From Osedax fenrisi (taxonomy: Eukaryota > Annelida > Polychaeta > Sabellida > Siboglinidae), in contig OZ025243.1 in NCBI GenBank assembly GCA_964019155.1, forward strand, positions 19,635,533 through 19,699,532: 64,000 bases of DNA. Direction: 5' to 3'. Made by a program: the position numbers and the translations under genes. The notes beneath the pieces are model-generated. The model was not told where the DNA came from. It was given only the letters and a program-made list of their open reading frames with translations, and made no database searches. This document shows, piece by piece, positions 12,301-24,085 of this stretch. Position 1 is the stretch's first letter, and every line of letters starts with the position of its first letter.

Positions 12301-15300
12301 AATTTTATGGTGGTTTGTTGTAAAATATGATTTGTAAGATATTTATAGATACATTTTTTAGATATTATGTTGACAGATATTAATTAACATATAATAATGA
12401 AATATTATATAATAAAACTTGTTATAATTTGTATTGATTTGTTCATATTTAAAACTGCAATATCCCTTTAAATACTATCGAATGATGTAACGAATAATTA
12501 TATATTATGTAATTGAAAACCTATTGTCGATACTTATCATTAATATGATTGTCATCATAGAGTCCGAAATGAAATGCAAAGACGATAAGAAAGAGATAAA
12601 AAGACTCGGAGATGTGCTTAAATTTCGTTCGGAAGAAACCATGAAATTAATTACCGGTTTGTATCAGCTAACTGAATTAGGTAATATTGCGTAAAATCAA
12701 TCTGATACATAATTGTTATTCTAATAGTTACGCGGAAATCGAATGAAAGGGAGTACCTTCTCATTAAAGAGGAGAACACGCAGACAAAAGATGAACTGCA
12801 AAGATTAAAGATTTTACTGGACGAACAAATCGATAAACTATCACAACAGGTTATTCGGTACATGTTTTTCTACGCGTATATAGAAATAGTGAATATTATA
12901 TAATAATATTTCTATGTTTAATAAGAAATCTATGTTAAAATATTAAATGCGATTGTCTATCTAAAAATATAATATTTAAGAATATACATTTTTAAATTAT
13001 TAAAATGGGTTTAAATTATTATATGTATTGAAAACTAAATTTTCTTAACTAATATGTAACAAAGTAATAGTGTATTTTTGTTTTTAATGATATATATCTA
13101 TGAGGCGAGTAAAAGCTAACTTATATTACATGAAATTTTTTTTCTTTTCAATTAATGTAACACTGATATTGTTCATAAAATAATATATTCATTTCTAAAA
13201 TTAATCACCGATATTTAAAATTGATCGTCTGAAATTAATTTTTTTGTAAATAATCCTTGAAATTAATTCTCAAAATTGGCAGTAGAAAAAAATATTGTTG
13301 TTGGTATAAAATTGTTTAATAAATTATATTTTATTTTTTTAAATGTACAATTTATATGTATTTATATATATATATTTATTCAAATTCCATTTGGAATATC
13401 CTTATGAATATTATTTATTATAATTTATTAAATAATGATATCATGATTTTAGTCTAAATTTAAAATATATATATTATTATATATTTAAAATTACAATTTT
13501 ATAATATATATTCATGGAAAAATTTTTTTATAATATTAATGTAGTTATTATTTATAAAATATGATTGAAATATGTACTATTAAATATAATCCATAAATTA
13601 TAAAATTGAATATACTATTATTACATTATATAATATATTACATATCAAGAGATATTGATGATATATAACGGTAGATATATTTTAAAATCATAATTATATA
13701 AAATCATATTATATTACAATATATAACATTAATTTTGAGTAAATATAAATCTTAATTAATTAAAATAATGAACATTATTGCATATATTTAAATTATAAAT
13801 ATTAGGGTGTAAATGATACAATATTTTAATGATAAAATATAATATTTTGTATTCATAACTACCCAAACCCGATCTGATATTGCTTTTGGAAATTATAGTG
13901 AGACTTTATAATTATATTCATCTACACTCCTAATAAATACATAAATTTATAAACAATAAAGAATGGTATTACATATAATATAAAATATTAGTAGGGTAGA
14001 ATACCCGATCGTGGACACCCTAAGCTCAAACATGAATATATTTTTTAATATTTTTAACCATTTTTTTAAATTTCAAATATATAAGTGAATATTATTTATT
14101 TTTGATTTTTATTTAATCTAATATCTAGTTTATTTATATATTATTATGTAAATATAAATAATATTAATTAAAAGCATAAATTATATATAAATTTATTAAT
14201 TAGAAAAACCTTTGCATTTTTAAGGAAATTATCAAAAAACTTGTATTTTAAATAATTTTTTATTTACTGATTAATTAAAAAAAAATAATCAAATACTATA
14301 ATAATAGAATATATAAATATCTTTGATTTGTATATTTCAGATTTTAAAAATATGATACCAATAATAAGATATAGCCAATGGACCACGATCGAGTAGGTCC
14401 AAAATCGGTTATTCTCCCTAGTAGAAGGATGTAAAAGTAATACATTTTAATATTAACATTATAAAGATGAAATACTTTTTTAATATAATAAATCAGTGAA
14501 ATCTCCTCATTGTAAGAAACGTCTGTATAACAAAATTTCAAATATTTGGTTAGAATTCAACCTTTTCCACATTAAAAAAACTTTTTAAGATTATATTATT
14601 TTTTGAAATTGTTACCTCTCTATAAGAAAATTTACTGTAGTCGTTTATATTTATATTTATTTTGTATTATAATTTAGATTTAACCCGGGATTTTACGGGA
14701 TTTAACAATAATAATAATTAACTATAATTAATTCAATTAATGAATGTATTTTTTATTTTTACTGCAGTGAGCTCATGCATAGCAACAGGCCAGCATAAAG
14801 AACTAGAATTAATAAATTTAATAGTATTTTATTAATAATAAAAGTATGTACTATTGTACTGTAGTAGTCAGTACAACAATTACAAAAACAATAATTAAAA
14901 GCTATTTTAAATAATTCACATTTCTAAACTATTCTTTTAATTACTATTACTACTTTAATAAATAAATATACTATATATATATATATATAGTATATTTAAT
15001 AAGATATATATATATATATATATATCTTATATATTGTATATAATGTATATTCAATTATAAATTAATTCTTAAAATCATTGTAAGAGTAAAACCTCTTAAT
15101 AAAAACAAAATTATTGAAAAAATTAGTTTCTTAAGAGCTGTTCACATGAGCAATCTATTCTTGAAATCGGCTGAAAGAATTACGCAACTGTAAATCTGTT
15201 TTTTCCTGCGACCATTGCTACATTTTCTAATTAGAATATATACGCAGTTGGTGTGGAAAACACTCAGGCATATTAAAACCAGTATAAAAACATACGTAGT

Positions 15301-16293
15301 GGTAATAAATTTATAAACTAATAAAAAAATATTAAATTTGAATTTATATTCTCTACTAGTTTGATTATTATAATAACATTTAGTTTTGAATTACATTTTT
15401 ATATAATTATTCTAAATATCAACTAAGCACACTACTTACATTATAAAATCTTGAATATCGAAAGAGTAAGAGTATCAAATTACGTAAATCTAAGAATACA
15501 TTTTATCATAAAGCTTATATATATATCATAAGTTCATATTATATATGGTATTATTATATTTAACATACAAGTTATATTAGCTATATATATATATATGTTA
15601 ATATAAGTTTATACATAAAATATGAAATATAAATTATATAAAATAATCATAATTTCAAAAAATGAATGTATATATTCAAGAATAGATTGATCATGTGAAC
15701 AGCATAAAATGTATACCCATATGAGATTTTGCAATCGTATGTATTTTTATGATTAGATTTCTCACTGTATAACTAATAAACATAAATTAATAGTATTTGA
15801 AACAATGCAATGCTGAGAGTATTACACGAAAATTATATTGTGAAAATGCAGATCTCTTAAAGTCGATGTCAGATGGAGAGTCCGCTAAAGCCAAATTAGA
15901 TAGATTACATAAAAGGTTTAATTCTAGAAAAATAACTTTATACAAACTATTTTACATTTACGCCCAACAGGCTTTTCTAATACTATTCTTATTTTATATT
16001 TATATAATTTTAATGTATAGAATATATTTTTTTAAATTAAATTAATTATTATATTTATGTAAATATTTATATTACAAATAATTCCTTACACTCGTTAATA
16101 AACTCAAATTAGATTTATATTTAAAGAATTTACACCATATAACAAATAATCATATTTAATCTTATTCAATCAAATTATAGATTTATCTGAACTTACACCA
16201 TATATAAAATAATTAAATATATTTTATAGATCAGAAAAAAAATGCCAAGCCTTACAAGACCTTTTAAAGAAACTTGTACCAAATGTTATTTAA
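4847..16293 (+). CDS. Coiled-coil protein with repeated TQT (LC8-type) motifs
   Basis: Exons whose phases agree: 5494-5517, 5577-5657, 6735-6968, 7664-7840 (or 7846), 8848-8922 (or from 8875), 9159-9269, 9997-10093, 11302-11390, 11527-11596, 12561-12656, 12728-12849, 15794-15915, 16230-16293 (stop). A possible first exon is 4847-4945 (ATG, donor GTAGTA, phase 0), less sure than the rest. The product is about 486 residues. The N-terminal third alternates helical segments (ELSHDIKELSEEL) with loops holding STQTE, TTQTT, GSQTE, STQTA, KCQTE and VQTD; another, NTQTK, sits in exon 12728-12849. The C-terminal half is Glu/Lys/Leu-rich heptad-like coiled coil ending LLKKLVPNVI. TQT motifs are known dynein light chain LC8 ligands, so a cytoskeletal or centrosomal scaffold is inferred. 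I do not recognise the orthologue. Confidence 0.7.
5220..5432. repeat. (CT)n / CTCC-rich microsatellite
   Basis: Long pyrimidine tract of CTCT and CCCT units between the first two candidate exons of the coiled-coil gene. Open frames over it are trivial products of the repeat. Confidence 0.9.
5817..6022. mobile_element. hAT-type MITE, 206 bp
   Basis: The ends are CAGTGGTTCCCAACC and its partial reverse complement (GGAACCACTG), the classic hAT/Buster-Charlie terminus. It is flanked by a perfect 8-bp target duplication ATCTAGAG (5809-5816 and 6023-6030). There is no coding capacity. It lies in an intron of the coiled-coil gene. Confidence 0.9.
6525..6734. repeat. 16-bp minisatellite (ACATGYCACAATAMAA)
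   Basis: About 13 head-to-tail copies of a 16-bp unit with core CATGCCACAATA or CATGTCACAATA. The array ends exactly at the 3' splice site of exon 6735-6968; its last copy supplies the ACAG acceptor. Confidence 0.9.
8228..8470. repeat. Two short repeat families in an intron
   Basis: First, three direct copies of a unit containing ATACATATTAGCTAAGGACAT (copies near 8255, 8288 and 8315). Second, several dispersed copies of CCGATATCGG or GATATCGGGCA, partly in inverted orientation, between 8359 and 8455 and again at 8588. All fall between exons 7664-7846 and 8848-8922 of the coiled-coil gene. No function is evident. Confidence 0.7.
8957..9150. repeat. CCACACCCC / TACTACTATAA minisatellite
   Basis: Seven to eight copies of a roughly 24-27-bp unit (ATAACCACACCCCCTTCTAC and variants) in the 236-bp intron before exon 9159-9269. 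The last copies make up the pyrimidine-rich acceptor region. Confidence 0.85.
10678..10741. repeat. Hairpin with 21-bp perfect arms
   Basis: Arms 10678-10698 and 10721-10741 (AATAAACTACATAAATTAGA and its complement) around a 22-nt loop, in an intron of the coiled-coil gene. Confidence 0.8.
13994..14418. mobile_element. Possible mariner-type MITE with TA flanks
   Basis: The left end GGGTAGAATACCCGATCGTG and the right end (read on the minus strand) GGGAGAATAACCGATTTTGG are related and are flanked by TA on both sides. The interior is A+T-rich and non-coding. It lies in the 2.9-kb intron between exons 12728-12849 and 15794-15915. Imperfect terminal matches keep the call tentative. Confidence 0.4.
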
Positions 16294-16317
16294 TGTTTTA
16301 TATATATTCATTTTATA

Positions 16318-16323
16318 AATAAA
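16318..16323 (+). terminator. Poly(A) signal of the coiled-coil gene
   Basis: AATAAA 25 bp after the stop codon on the plus strand. Cleavage 10-30 bp further on would fall inside the 3' UTR or last codons of the opposing RPL10A gene. Confidence 0.6.
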
Positions 16324-16344
16324 AACTTTTATTATTAATCAATA

Positions 16345-16350
16345 TTTATT
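16345..16350 (-). terminator. Poly(A) signal candidate of RPL10A
   Basis: AATAAA on the minus strand only 2 nt past the RPL10A stop codon; a second copy lies at 16328-16333. Either would give a very short 3' UTR that overlaps the end of the coiled-coil gene. Confidence 0.55.
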
Positions 16351-16352
16351 AA

Positions 16353-19300
16353 TTAATAAATTTTCTGGGATGGACCCATGGTGCTCTTAACGTACAAAGC
16401 ACGTACATTCTGCCAGTTCTTCTTCAACAAGGATACCAAGAAATTAATAGACAACATAGTGTTACTTTGAAGTTCTTCTTGAGTCATTCCTACGTGTCCA
16501 ATGGCAACAGACATACACAATACCTATTAAGGATTATTATTGTTAAGATTAATTTAAAGGACATTATTAATTAATGAAGTTATAAACATGATCTTAATAT
16601 ATCTCTCATGTTTTTTACAAATATATTGGATATATCAAAATATTCGCCTTATATTGAGATCATTTTATTAAAATAATATACGAATAAATAATTATTAATA
16701 TATACAATATATTTGTATATATCAATATATAAATTATAAATTCAAGATCTACCAAGGTTTCTTACAAATAGGATCATATAGGATTTCTATCTGTCTTTGT
16801 AAATGGAAATAAATTATAAATATTAAATAAATAAATATAAAATATTTTATATATTATAGAAATTAAAATATATTTCAGATTATTCATTGAATAAACATTT
16901 TATTTTAAATAATTATATATAATATTTTTTGTAATATACGAATTAATTTTGTAATATATATTTAAGTAATACATATTAATATAATAAATTAATTCAAAAT
17001 ATACCAAGGTTTCTTACAAATAAATTCATATAGGAATTTTATCTGTCTTTGTAAATGGATATCAACATGCTATATAATTTTAGTTACCTTTTTCATTTGG
17101 AATTTGATGGTAGATTTAACTTCATCAACCTTTCCTTTCATCGAATCTCCAGCTGTCAACATAGCAGGGAATTTTCCAGCCTTGTTTAAACCAGGTCCAA
17201 GAATACGGGGAATTTGTTTAATCAGCGAATCGGAGGCAAGGAAAGCATCATAGCGTTTAGCTGAAATAATAATTAACATGTTGTAACAAAATAAACGTCA
17301 AATATAAGTTTATACATAGTGCATCATGCCTATAATTAAAATAAGTTTACCAGTTTAATCTTTTTTAAATTATATAACGACACATATTTTATATACAAAT
17401 GTGTGAATCCTAAATAAAGTGGTTCTAATCTCGGATGACTAATTAGGTTCATTTCATAATTATGAAATTATTTGTAATAATTATAATTATTAAATACGTT
17501 AAAATGTGTATACTTTTTTTTATCACATATTATCCATATTCAACTAAATCTCTCACATTGTCTATTTTTGAGTATTTCTATCAAGTGTTTTACCAGATCA
17601 ATCGAATTAAAAATCATGAAATTTATTTTATTTACGACTTATTTATATTAAAAAACTTTGAATATAATTTCAAAGTATTTACTTTTTGCACTTAGTAAGA
17701 ATACATAATTGCCTACTACTTCTTTGATTTTTAATATTATTATATGAAATTTGTTGTATTTGTTGTAGATTTGACTGTATATAAATAATATATTTAATAT
17801 GGATGATGTTGTATTAAAATATATTATAATAAAAAAATATGTCTACTATTTAAAACTATTTTTTTACATAATTTTAAATAAATTATATTTATAAAATTCC
17901 AATAATATTATGATATATATAAAAAATTACTGCATCTTTATTAGTTATTTTCCTCAGCATTTTAGCTGTAGCTAAAATTAACATGATAATCCCCGATGCT
18001 AGCTTGAACATGTTAATTTATCTAGAATAATAAATTTAATAAGTCGTCGATGGTTACCTAATCACAAAGTACTTGCTACCATTATATACACCAGTGATAT
18101 CATGGAATTGGTTATCTGGTATGCAATGAAAATATATATTTATAAATAGTAGAATTTTCACTATTGGCGAAATCATAATCAGATAAACTCTACTATCTAC
18201 GGAAATCGATGTCCGTCGATCGTAAAGTTATCTGATATTCTATACTTGAAATCGATCATTATGTTGACTCGATTGTATTGTATTGTATTATATATTGTAT
18301 GTGAATCGAAAGTAATTATTATATACTAAAATACAATATAATCAACCATTAATGTACGTTAAATGTGTACGTTGATCCCATCAATTCGCACGAGATCATT
18401 GTTATCCTATTTTATATATTATATAAGTTAGTTTCATATTTTTCCATATTATTCTATAATATCAAATATGCTAATTATGTCACGGATTCTATATAAATAT
18501 ATTTTTACACTCTCTTATTATTAGTATATTTAAAATAGGATATATAAAATGTATACGCAATTTAAAATAGATATATAAGTTATTCTATTTTGTTTAACTA
18601 TATACAGATATAAATTACTTAACCATCCTTAAAAAACCAAGAAATTAAAACCTCCTTAATAAAAACCGATCTAATAAAAAATGTCCTTATTTTTCTTTAG
18701 TATTCTAAAGAAACTTTATATTCCCTTAATTATATTTATCAAACCTAATTTTTTCACTTCTTTCTTATTCTTGTTAAGTTTCTTAAGTGAATCGACATCC
18801 ATACAAGGATAATTGCTAGCATTAGCTTCATCACAATGAGCTTGGTTACCAAGAATGCACACCTTCATTTTTGGTCTGGGAATATTCCTTAATCTAATGA
18901 AATTTAATAAGAAATTAATAAATAGAAATATTAATTAAAATTATTATTAAATAAAGTATTAAAATACTAACCTTTATATTTATTTATTCGATTTAAAGCG
19001 TTTTAAATATAATGGTTCAGTAACGAAAAGTATTTTAAATACTTGACGTAACTTACCCTGTTTTTTTAAGACCGTGGGTGGCAGTCCGCTATTGTATAAA
19101 CAAATAGCTCCCTAAATTAACAACATCGTACAAATATTTACTAATTGATTTATTTTTTAAATGTGTCAACTGTAAAATTGTATAAATACAATATAGAAAA
19201 TAGTTTAGGCTTATTATAACCAAATTTTGAATGAAATTACTTTGCAAAAAATATGTACGAAGTTATTAACTAGGTAGTATAGCTTACTTGACGGTTCCGG

Positions 19301-19616
19301 AGAAACGCTTATCCTTTTGGGGATCATAATTCTTCAGAGAAATCTGGAGTTCAACGGTTTCTACAAAGTTACGTTTCTTGTCTGCCGACTTCTTGAGGAC
19401 CGCGGCAACCGCGTCCACCAAAATCTCACGATTAACTTTGCTGTAATTTTAATTTGCGTTTTAGACGACATTATATTAAACTTTGATTTTAAATATTGTA
19501 ATACTAAGTGTATTATATATTACTTTTAAATATTTAACATATAAAGAGTAAAAATAATGCACAATATTATAGATATTTTATGATATATATTAAAAAAAAT
19601 AGACAAGCTACCTCAT
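16353..19616 (-). CDS. RPL10A: 60S ribosomal protein L10a (uL1)
   Basis: Component of the large cytosolic ribosomal subunit, forming the L1 stalk that contacts E-site tRNA. Exons in transcript order: 19612-19616 (ATGAG only), 19288-19440, 18745-18893, 17088-17260, 16353-16523. They join in frame to 651 nt, or 216 residues, against 217 in human. Clear family signatures are SKVNREIL at the N terminus, VELQISLKNYDPQKDKRFSG, IPRPKMKVCILG, KKLNKNKK, YDAFLASDSLIKQIPR, LGPGLNKAGKFP, VKSTIKFQMKK and FLVSLLKKNWQNVRALYVKS; the C terminus is SQKIY. The start is inferred: the second exon has a stop in frame just upstream, so the initiator must lie in a spliced upstream piece. ATGAG followed by GTAGCT fits the phase-2 intron. 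The intron between 17261 and 18744 is the longest. Confidence 0.93.
19288..19440 (-). other. RPL10A: RPL10A exon 2
   Basis: Encodes the segment from SKVNREIL to RFSGTVK. Acceptor TTACAG, donor AA|GTAAGC. This is the first exon with recognisable family sequence, so the gene's 5' boundary upstream of it rests on inference. Confidence 0.95.
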
Positions 19617-19777
19617 AGTGCAAAATTAAGTTAAAAAGGAAGTAAATAATTAAAACATAAATATTTATACAAAAATTAAAAAAATTATTGATAATACTCT
19701 TTGGTAATATTGAATAAAGGATACAAGTAATTTGGATCATAGATATATGATTTTTAGTACACATATATCTCCTAGAC

Positions 19778-19853
19778 ATAGATATAGAGTACCATAGATA
19801 TATGGTACTCTATATCTATCCTCCTAGAGAACGAATACATTTCTTCGTTCTCT
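19778..19853. repeat. Two adjacent perfect hairpins
   Basis: The first has 19-bp arms (19778-19796 and 19801-19819, containing GATATAGAGTACC) with a 4-nt loop. The second has 10-bp arms AGAGAACGAA / TTCGTTCTCT (19826-19835 and 19844-19853). Both lie just upstream of RPL10A and next to copies of the CCTCCTATAACCTC palindrome half-sites (19858, 19978). Confidence 0.75.
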
Positions 19854-19859
19854 ATCAAG

Positions 19860-21118
19860 ACCTCCTATAATCACTAGGTATTATCTATAATCATATATCA
19901 ATTTAAAAAAATCTAAAATTATCTATATTCTAATTAACATTTATAAAAAAAATATACTTATAAATATTATAACCAATACCTCCTATAACCTCGTTAGGTT
20001 ACAGGATGTATAAACTATATATTATACACTGTATATTATACAGTGTATACTCTCCATTGGAGAGTCTCCAATATAAAATATAATATATATAATTTTAAAA
20101 TATTTACAAACACGATGGTAGTTAATATAAAAATATAAATAATAATAAACACATATTAAAAAATATATTGCAGTGAAAATATAAGCAAGTATAAAATATA
20201 TACTACTTTTTATTAATATAAATCAAATACTGAGTTTTTTGCATTGACTTTTACAGGTTTTTTTTAATATTATTTTATAATCACCAAACGAAAAATCATT
20301 AAATTATAAATTTATAATAAAGTTTAAACTAATGTACGATTAATGCTTTTTGGGATTCAGACATTAACAATTAAATATTTATTGTATTCAAAAATATACA
20401 TAAGTTTTCATTTATAATAGTAATATATTTTTAAAATTTATATGTAAACAAATATAATTAAAATAAATAGTTATCAAGTGGCGCAATGTTGCATTAAGTT
20501 CACAAAGTCATTAGCCAGGATTATTTAGAATATACCAGGGTCATTAGATTTACATATATTTCGTTTGGACAATCTTTGTATATACTCAGATAACATTTAC
20601 AATTTATATTGACAAATCTCAAAAATTAAGTACATATTAAATTTCATATTATATAATTACATCGCATACTTAACTTATTAATATTAATAATTGTATATAT
20701 GGTCTTATCATATTTATTATTTTATAGTAAACGTATTTATTTATATAACATGTTATTATATAAACTTAAATACCATATAGTTATACATATGTTAGCATGA
20801 CACTTTAGTAAATGTATCGTCTCTCTCTTACTTATAACATGACTATTTAAAATTTGTAAAATAAATATTTTATAATTGCTAAAATCCTACTTCTAAAATA
20901 TATTTATATATGTTAACGTTCTTCACTACACCTAATACCTCCTATAACCTTTATATTATAGGAGGTCTTGCCACAACAATTGAAATACCTCGCTACTATA
21001 ATATAATTTCCCTATCACAATCTATATTATTGTTATGTCATTCGAATAGATCTATTGATCAATACCTTCTATAAGTATATTCTAAGTATTCTATATATTA
21101 TACTACCAATTGGTATAC
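19860..21118. other. Intergenic DNA with palindrome half-sites and a dispersed repeat
   Basis: No gene is seen. It contains degenerate copies of the palindrome family with core ACCTCCTATAA (19858, 19978, 20937-20966 with 11-bp arms, 21060). A stretch at about 20385-20600 resembles 40495-40690 in NNT intron 13 (both hold TTCATTTATAATAGTAATAT followed by AATCTTTGTATATA), which marks another dispersed repeat. Confidence 0.6.
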
Positions 21119-21140
21119 ATAGTATGTCATAGTATGTAAA

Positions 21141-21334
21141 TACATAGAATGTCATCTACGCTTTATAATTTCGTTAAATAAATAATAGTAGGATATACGT
21201 AAAAAATATTATTATAAATAAAAAACATTATTATAATTCATATAATTATTTAATTATAAAATATTAATAGAAAAGTGTGTACACAATTATTATTTATTTA
21301 ACGAAATTATAAAGCGTAGATAATATTCTATGTA
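21141..21334. repeat. Inverted repeat with 46-bp arms
   Basis: Arms 21141-21186 and 21289-21334 match at all but two positions (core TCTACGCTTTATAATTTCG). They enclose about 100 bp of A+T-rich DNA, consistent with a small foldback or MITE-type element. No clear target duplication was found. Confidence 0.75.
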
Positions 21335-21618
21335 TACTATAGTTATGTAGTTTATTATTTTTATATCATTTCCTAATAAACTGAGTTATTTTATAATAAT
21401 GTGAAATACCTTTTTTCTTCAAATAATGAATTTTATTTATAATGAGATTACTCAAAAATCTTGAGTCAATATGGCTTTTTTTTTTTAATATATAGATTAC
21501 ATTATGTAATTTACATATAAGTATTATATCTATCATAATAAACACCTACGAATAATACGTTGGATATTAATAATAACGAACTGTATTTTAATTATAAAAT
21601 ATACATATTTATTTGGTT

Positions 21619-21665
21619 ATATCAATACCTCCTATAACCTCGGAGGTTATAGGAGGTATTGATAT
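21619..21665. repeat. Perfect 47-nt palindrome of the ACCTCCTATAACCTC family
   Basis: Two 23-nt arms (21619-21641, 21643-21665) around one central base, containing ATACCTCCTATAACCTC. A second perfect member with 19-nt arms lies at 56189-56228 inside a hAT transposon, and partial members lie at 19858-21060. Confidence 0.9.
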
Positions 21666-21699
21666 TTACATCGAAATAAATATTGTATTTTGTTAAAAT

Positions 21700-22960
21700 A
21701 AATGTGTGAGTTAAAACTGTTTACTAAAAATTAAATGTGTTATCTGAAATTAATAGAATTAGTTATTGTATGTATTATTAAGCATGCATGTTATTAAGTT
21801 GTATGTAAATTATACGTTAACGTAAGTGTGTATATGGGTTATTAATATTAGTAGACGGGATTCCCTGGAAGTAGTAGTACATTTATGTATTCACGAGTAT
21901 AACATTTAAAATAAATGTATTGGTATTGAAATATAATAATATTATTGATGTAATTAGTAATGAATTCAAAATATGATATATTATTAGAATAGAAGAATAA
22001 CACGACATACATATCCATATAATATATGTATACTGAAGTAATGGTGATAACTAAATAATAATAACAAATTAAATTAATTAAAATGTTGTAAATACAGTGT
22101 GTTAATTGAGTTCTAGAAGTGGGAACTTTAATTTTTCTCTAGATTTATTTAATTACGGGTATTATTTAGAACCACTATCTATATATATAGACTATAATAT
22201 ATAGATTATAATAATATAGTATATATCGATCAGAATCCTAATATATCTTCTTGAATATTTCCTATTATTAAAAAGAATTATTTTATAAGAAAATATTTGT
22301 ACCGAGGATAAATGATTTAAAATGATAAAATATGAAAGGTGTATATAGTATGATAAGTATAATATAAGTATATTAAATAAACTATATATTCTATAGGCAA
22401 TACCCAATAGGCTACATATATTGATATTTTTATTGAAATATTATATATTTTGTAAAAAGCAAATTGTATTACATTTTACAAAGATAATAAAATATAAAGG
22501 GTTTATTCACGCCGCGTACCTGGATATTTAAAACACGCCCATTTTTGTAAATTTCATTCATTTTAAATAAATGCATTGATTAATAAATATATATTTTATA
22601 GGCTATTTTACGTTTCATAGCTAAGTAAATGTATTCCCTAATATATGTATATTATAATAATATTTTAATATAAACTTTTTTATAAATACATTTATTTTAT
22701 TATACTTGATTAAATAACTTACTTATAAAACTTTATAAAACAATTTACATATTCAAATTTGATTGAACAATTCCAAATTAGTAGTAAGTTACAATTATAA
22801 ACTAATTTAATAGTATTATACTAAGTATATCATATACTACATGTTACATTATATAATAATATATACATCATAAATATATACCTACTATCATAATATGGTT
22901 ACATATTAAATATGATATTTACAATACTAATATTGAAGTAAATATTATATTTCAAAAATA
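21700..22960. other. AT-rich intergenic DNA, no feature seen
   Basis: Low-complexity sequence with short AT repeats. No exon, RNA gene or repeat structure could be supported. Confidence 0.6.
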
Positions 22961-22968
22961 TATGTCCC

Positions 22969-23235
22969 TGGATGGGATGAATATATTATATCCATATTAA
23001 AATATATTCATTCCACCAAATATTATAATAATTATCATCATTAGTATTATACTATATTATTATATTATAATATATTCATTCCACCAAATATTATAATAAT
23101 TATCATCATTAGTATTATTATAATACTTATAATTATTATAAGTATTATAATAATACTAATGATGATAATTATTATAATATTTGGTGGAATGAATATATAT
23201 GATATTAAAATATATTCATCCCACCCAAAGATATA
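22969..23235. repeat. Large palindromic structure (129-nt near-perfect hairpin)
   Basis: A perfect palindrome spans 23070-23198 with 64-nt arms around base 23134, containing CATTCCACCAAATATTATAA. The left arm is also present as a partial direct copy at about 23011-23060. The outer flanks (GGGATGAATATATT near 22976 and AATATATTCATCCC near 23211) form a second, outer inverted repeat. The arrangement suggests a snap-back element rather than random AT sequence. Confidence 0.85.
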
Positions 23236-23299
23236 GATGACATATATTTTACTTATAACCAAATTTCTCTAATCATTAGGCTAATGATTTTGCTAATGT

Positions 23300-23730
23300 C
23301 CCTTTGTCAATATATAATTATATCATTCATTATTTAATCTCACTTTAATAATTAATAATTATTATATATCATAATTATTATAATAATATATTATTATATA
23401 ATAATTGTAAAACTATAATAGTGAATATATTTTATTTTATATTTAAATAATTTATTAAAATATGTAATATTATATATTAATAATATTATAAAATAATTGA
23501 CATTGTTACTATTACAATTATGAATAAAGTAAACTATTAACATAGCTATTGATAATAGTAGCTTAATGTACTTTTAACTAGTATGAATCATACTGTATGA
23601 TTAATGGAAGTTTAGTAAGCTTGCCATCGCATGATTTACATAGATATGTGATACTTATTAACATTCTAATAGTGCACACATATTTGTCATATATATAATG
23701 CCATTCATTGAATTCAATACATTTATTTTG

Positions 23731-23761
<31 letters not shown>

Positions 23762-24070
23762 CCTAGTAATGTAAGATAGTATAGTATATAATATACTATA
23801 CTGTTTTTCATTACTAGGCATGTATTTCTATAAAATGTTGAAGATTTATATCTAATATATAAAATAATTCTTATATTATAAAGTACAAATTATTTTATTA
23901 TTTTGTTAAGGTATTTCCATATCAATTAGATTTATCTATAATACCAATTATATCTATGAAAATATCAAGAAACTATGTTATTAATAATTCATAATTATAT
24001 TAATTATATACATAATAAAAATCATAAGTATAGCTATACTATTAACCGAGAAGAGCTCTTTTCAATGCAT
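23300..24070. other. AT-rich intergenic DNA
   Basis: Contains (TA)n and imperfect inverted repeats (for example around 23771-23810, where two copies of CTAGTAATG lie in opposite orientation). No gene is seen. Confidence 0.55.
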
Positions 24071-24085
24071 AGAGGTAGTTACAAA

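Noticed and set aside
19441..19466. 26-nt intron in RPL10A between ATGTC and CAAAG
   Set aside because: It would also restore the frame, but the donor GTCTAA is poor and the length is below normal animal introns; the ATGAG|GTAGCT exon at 19612-19616 explains the same frame with an ordinary 171-bp intron.
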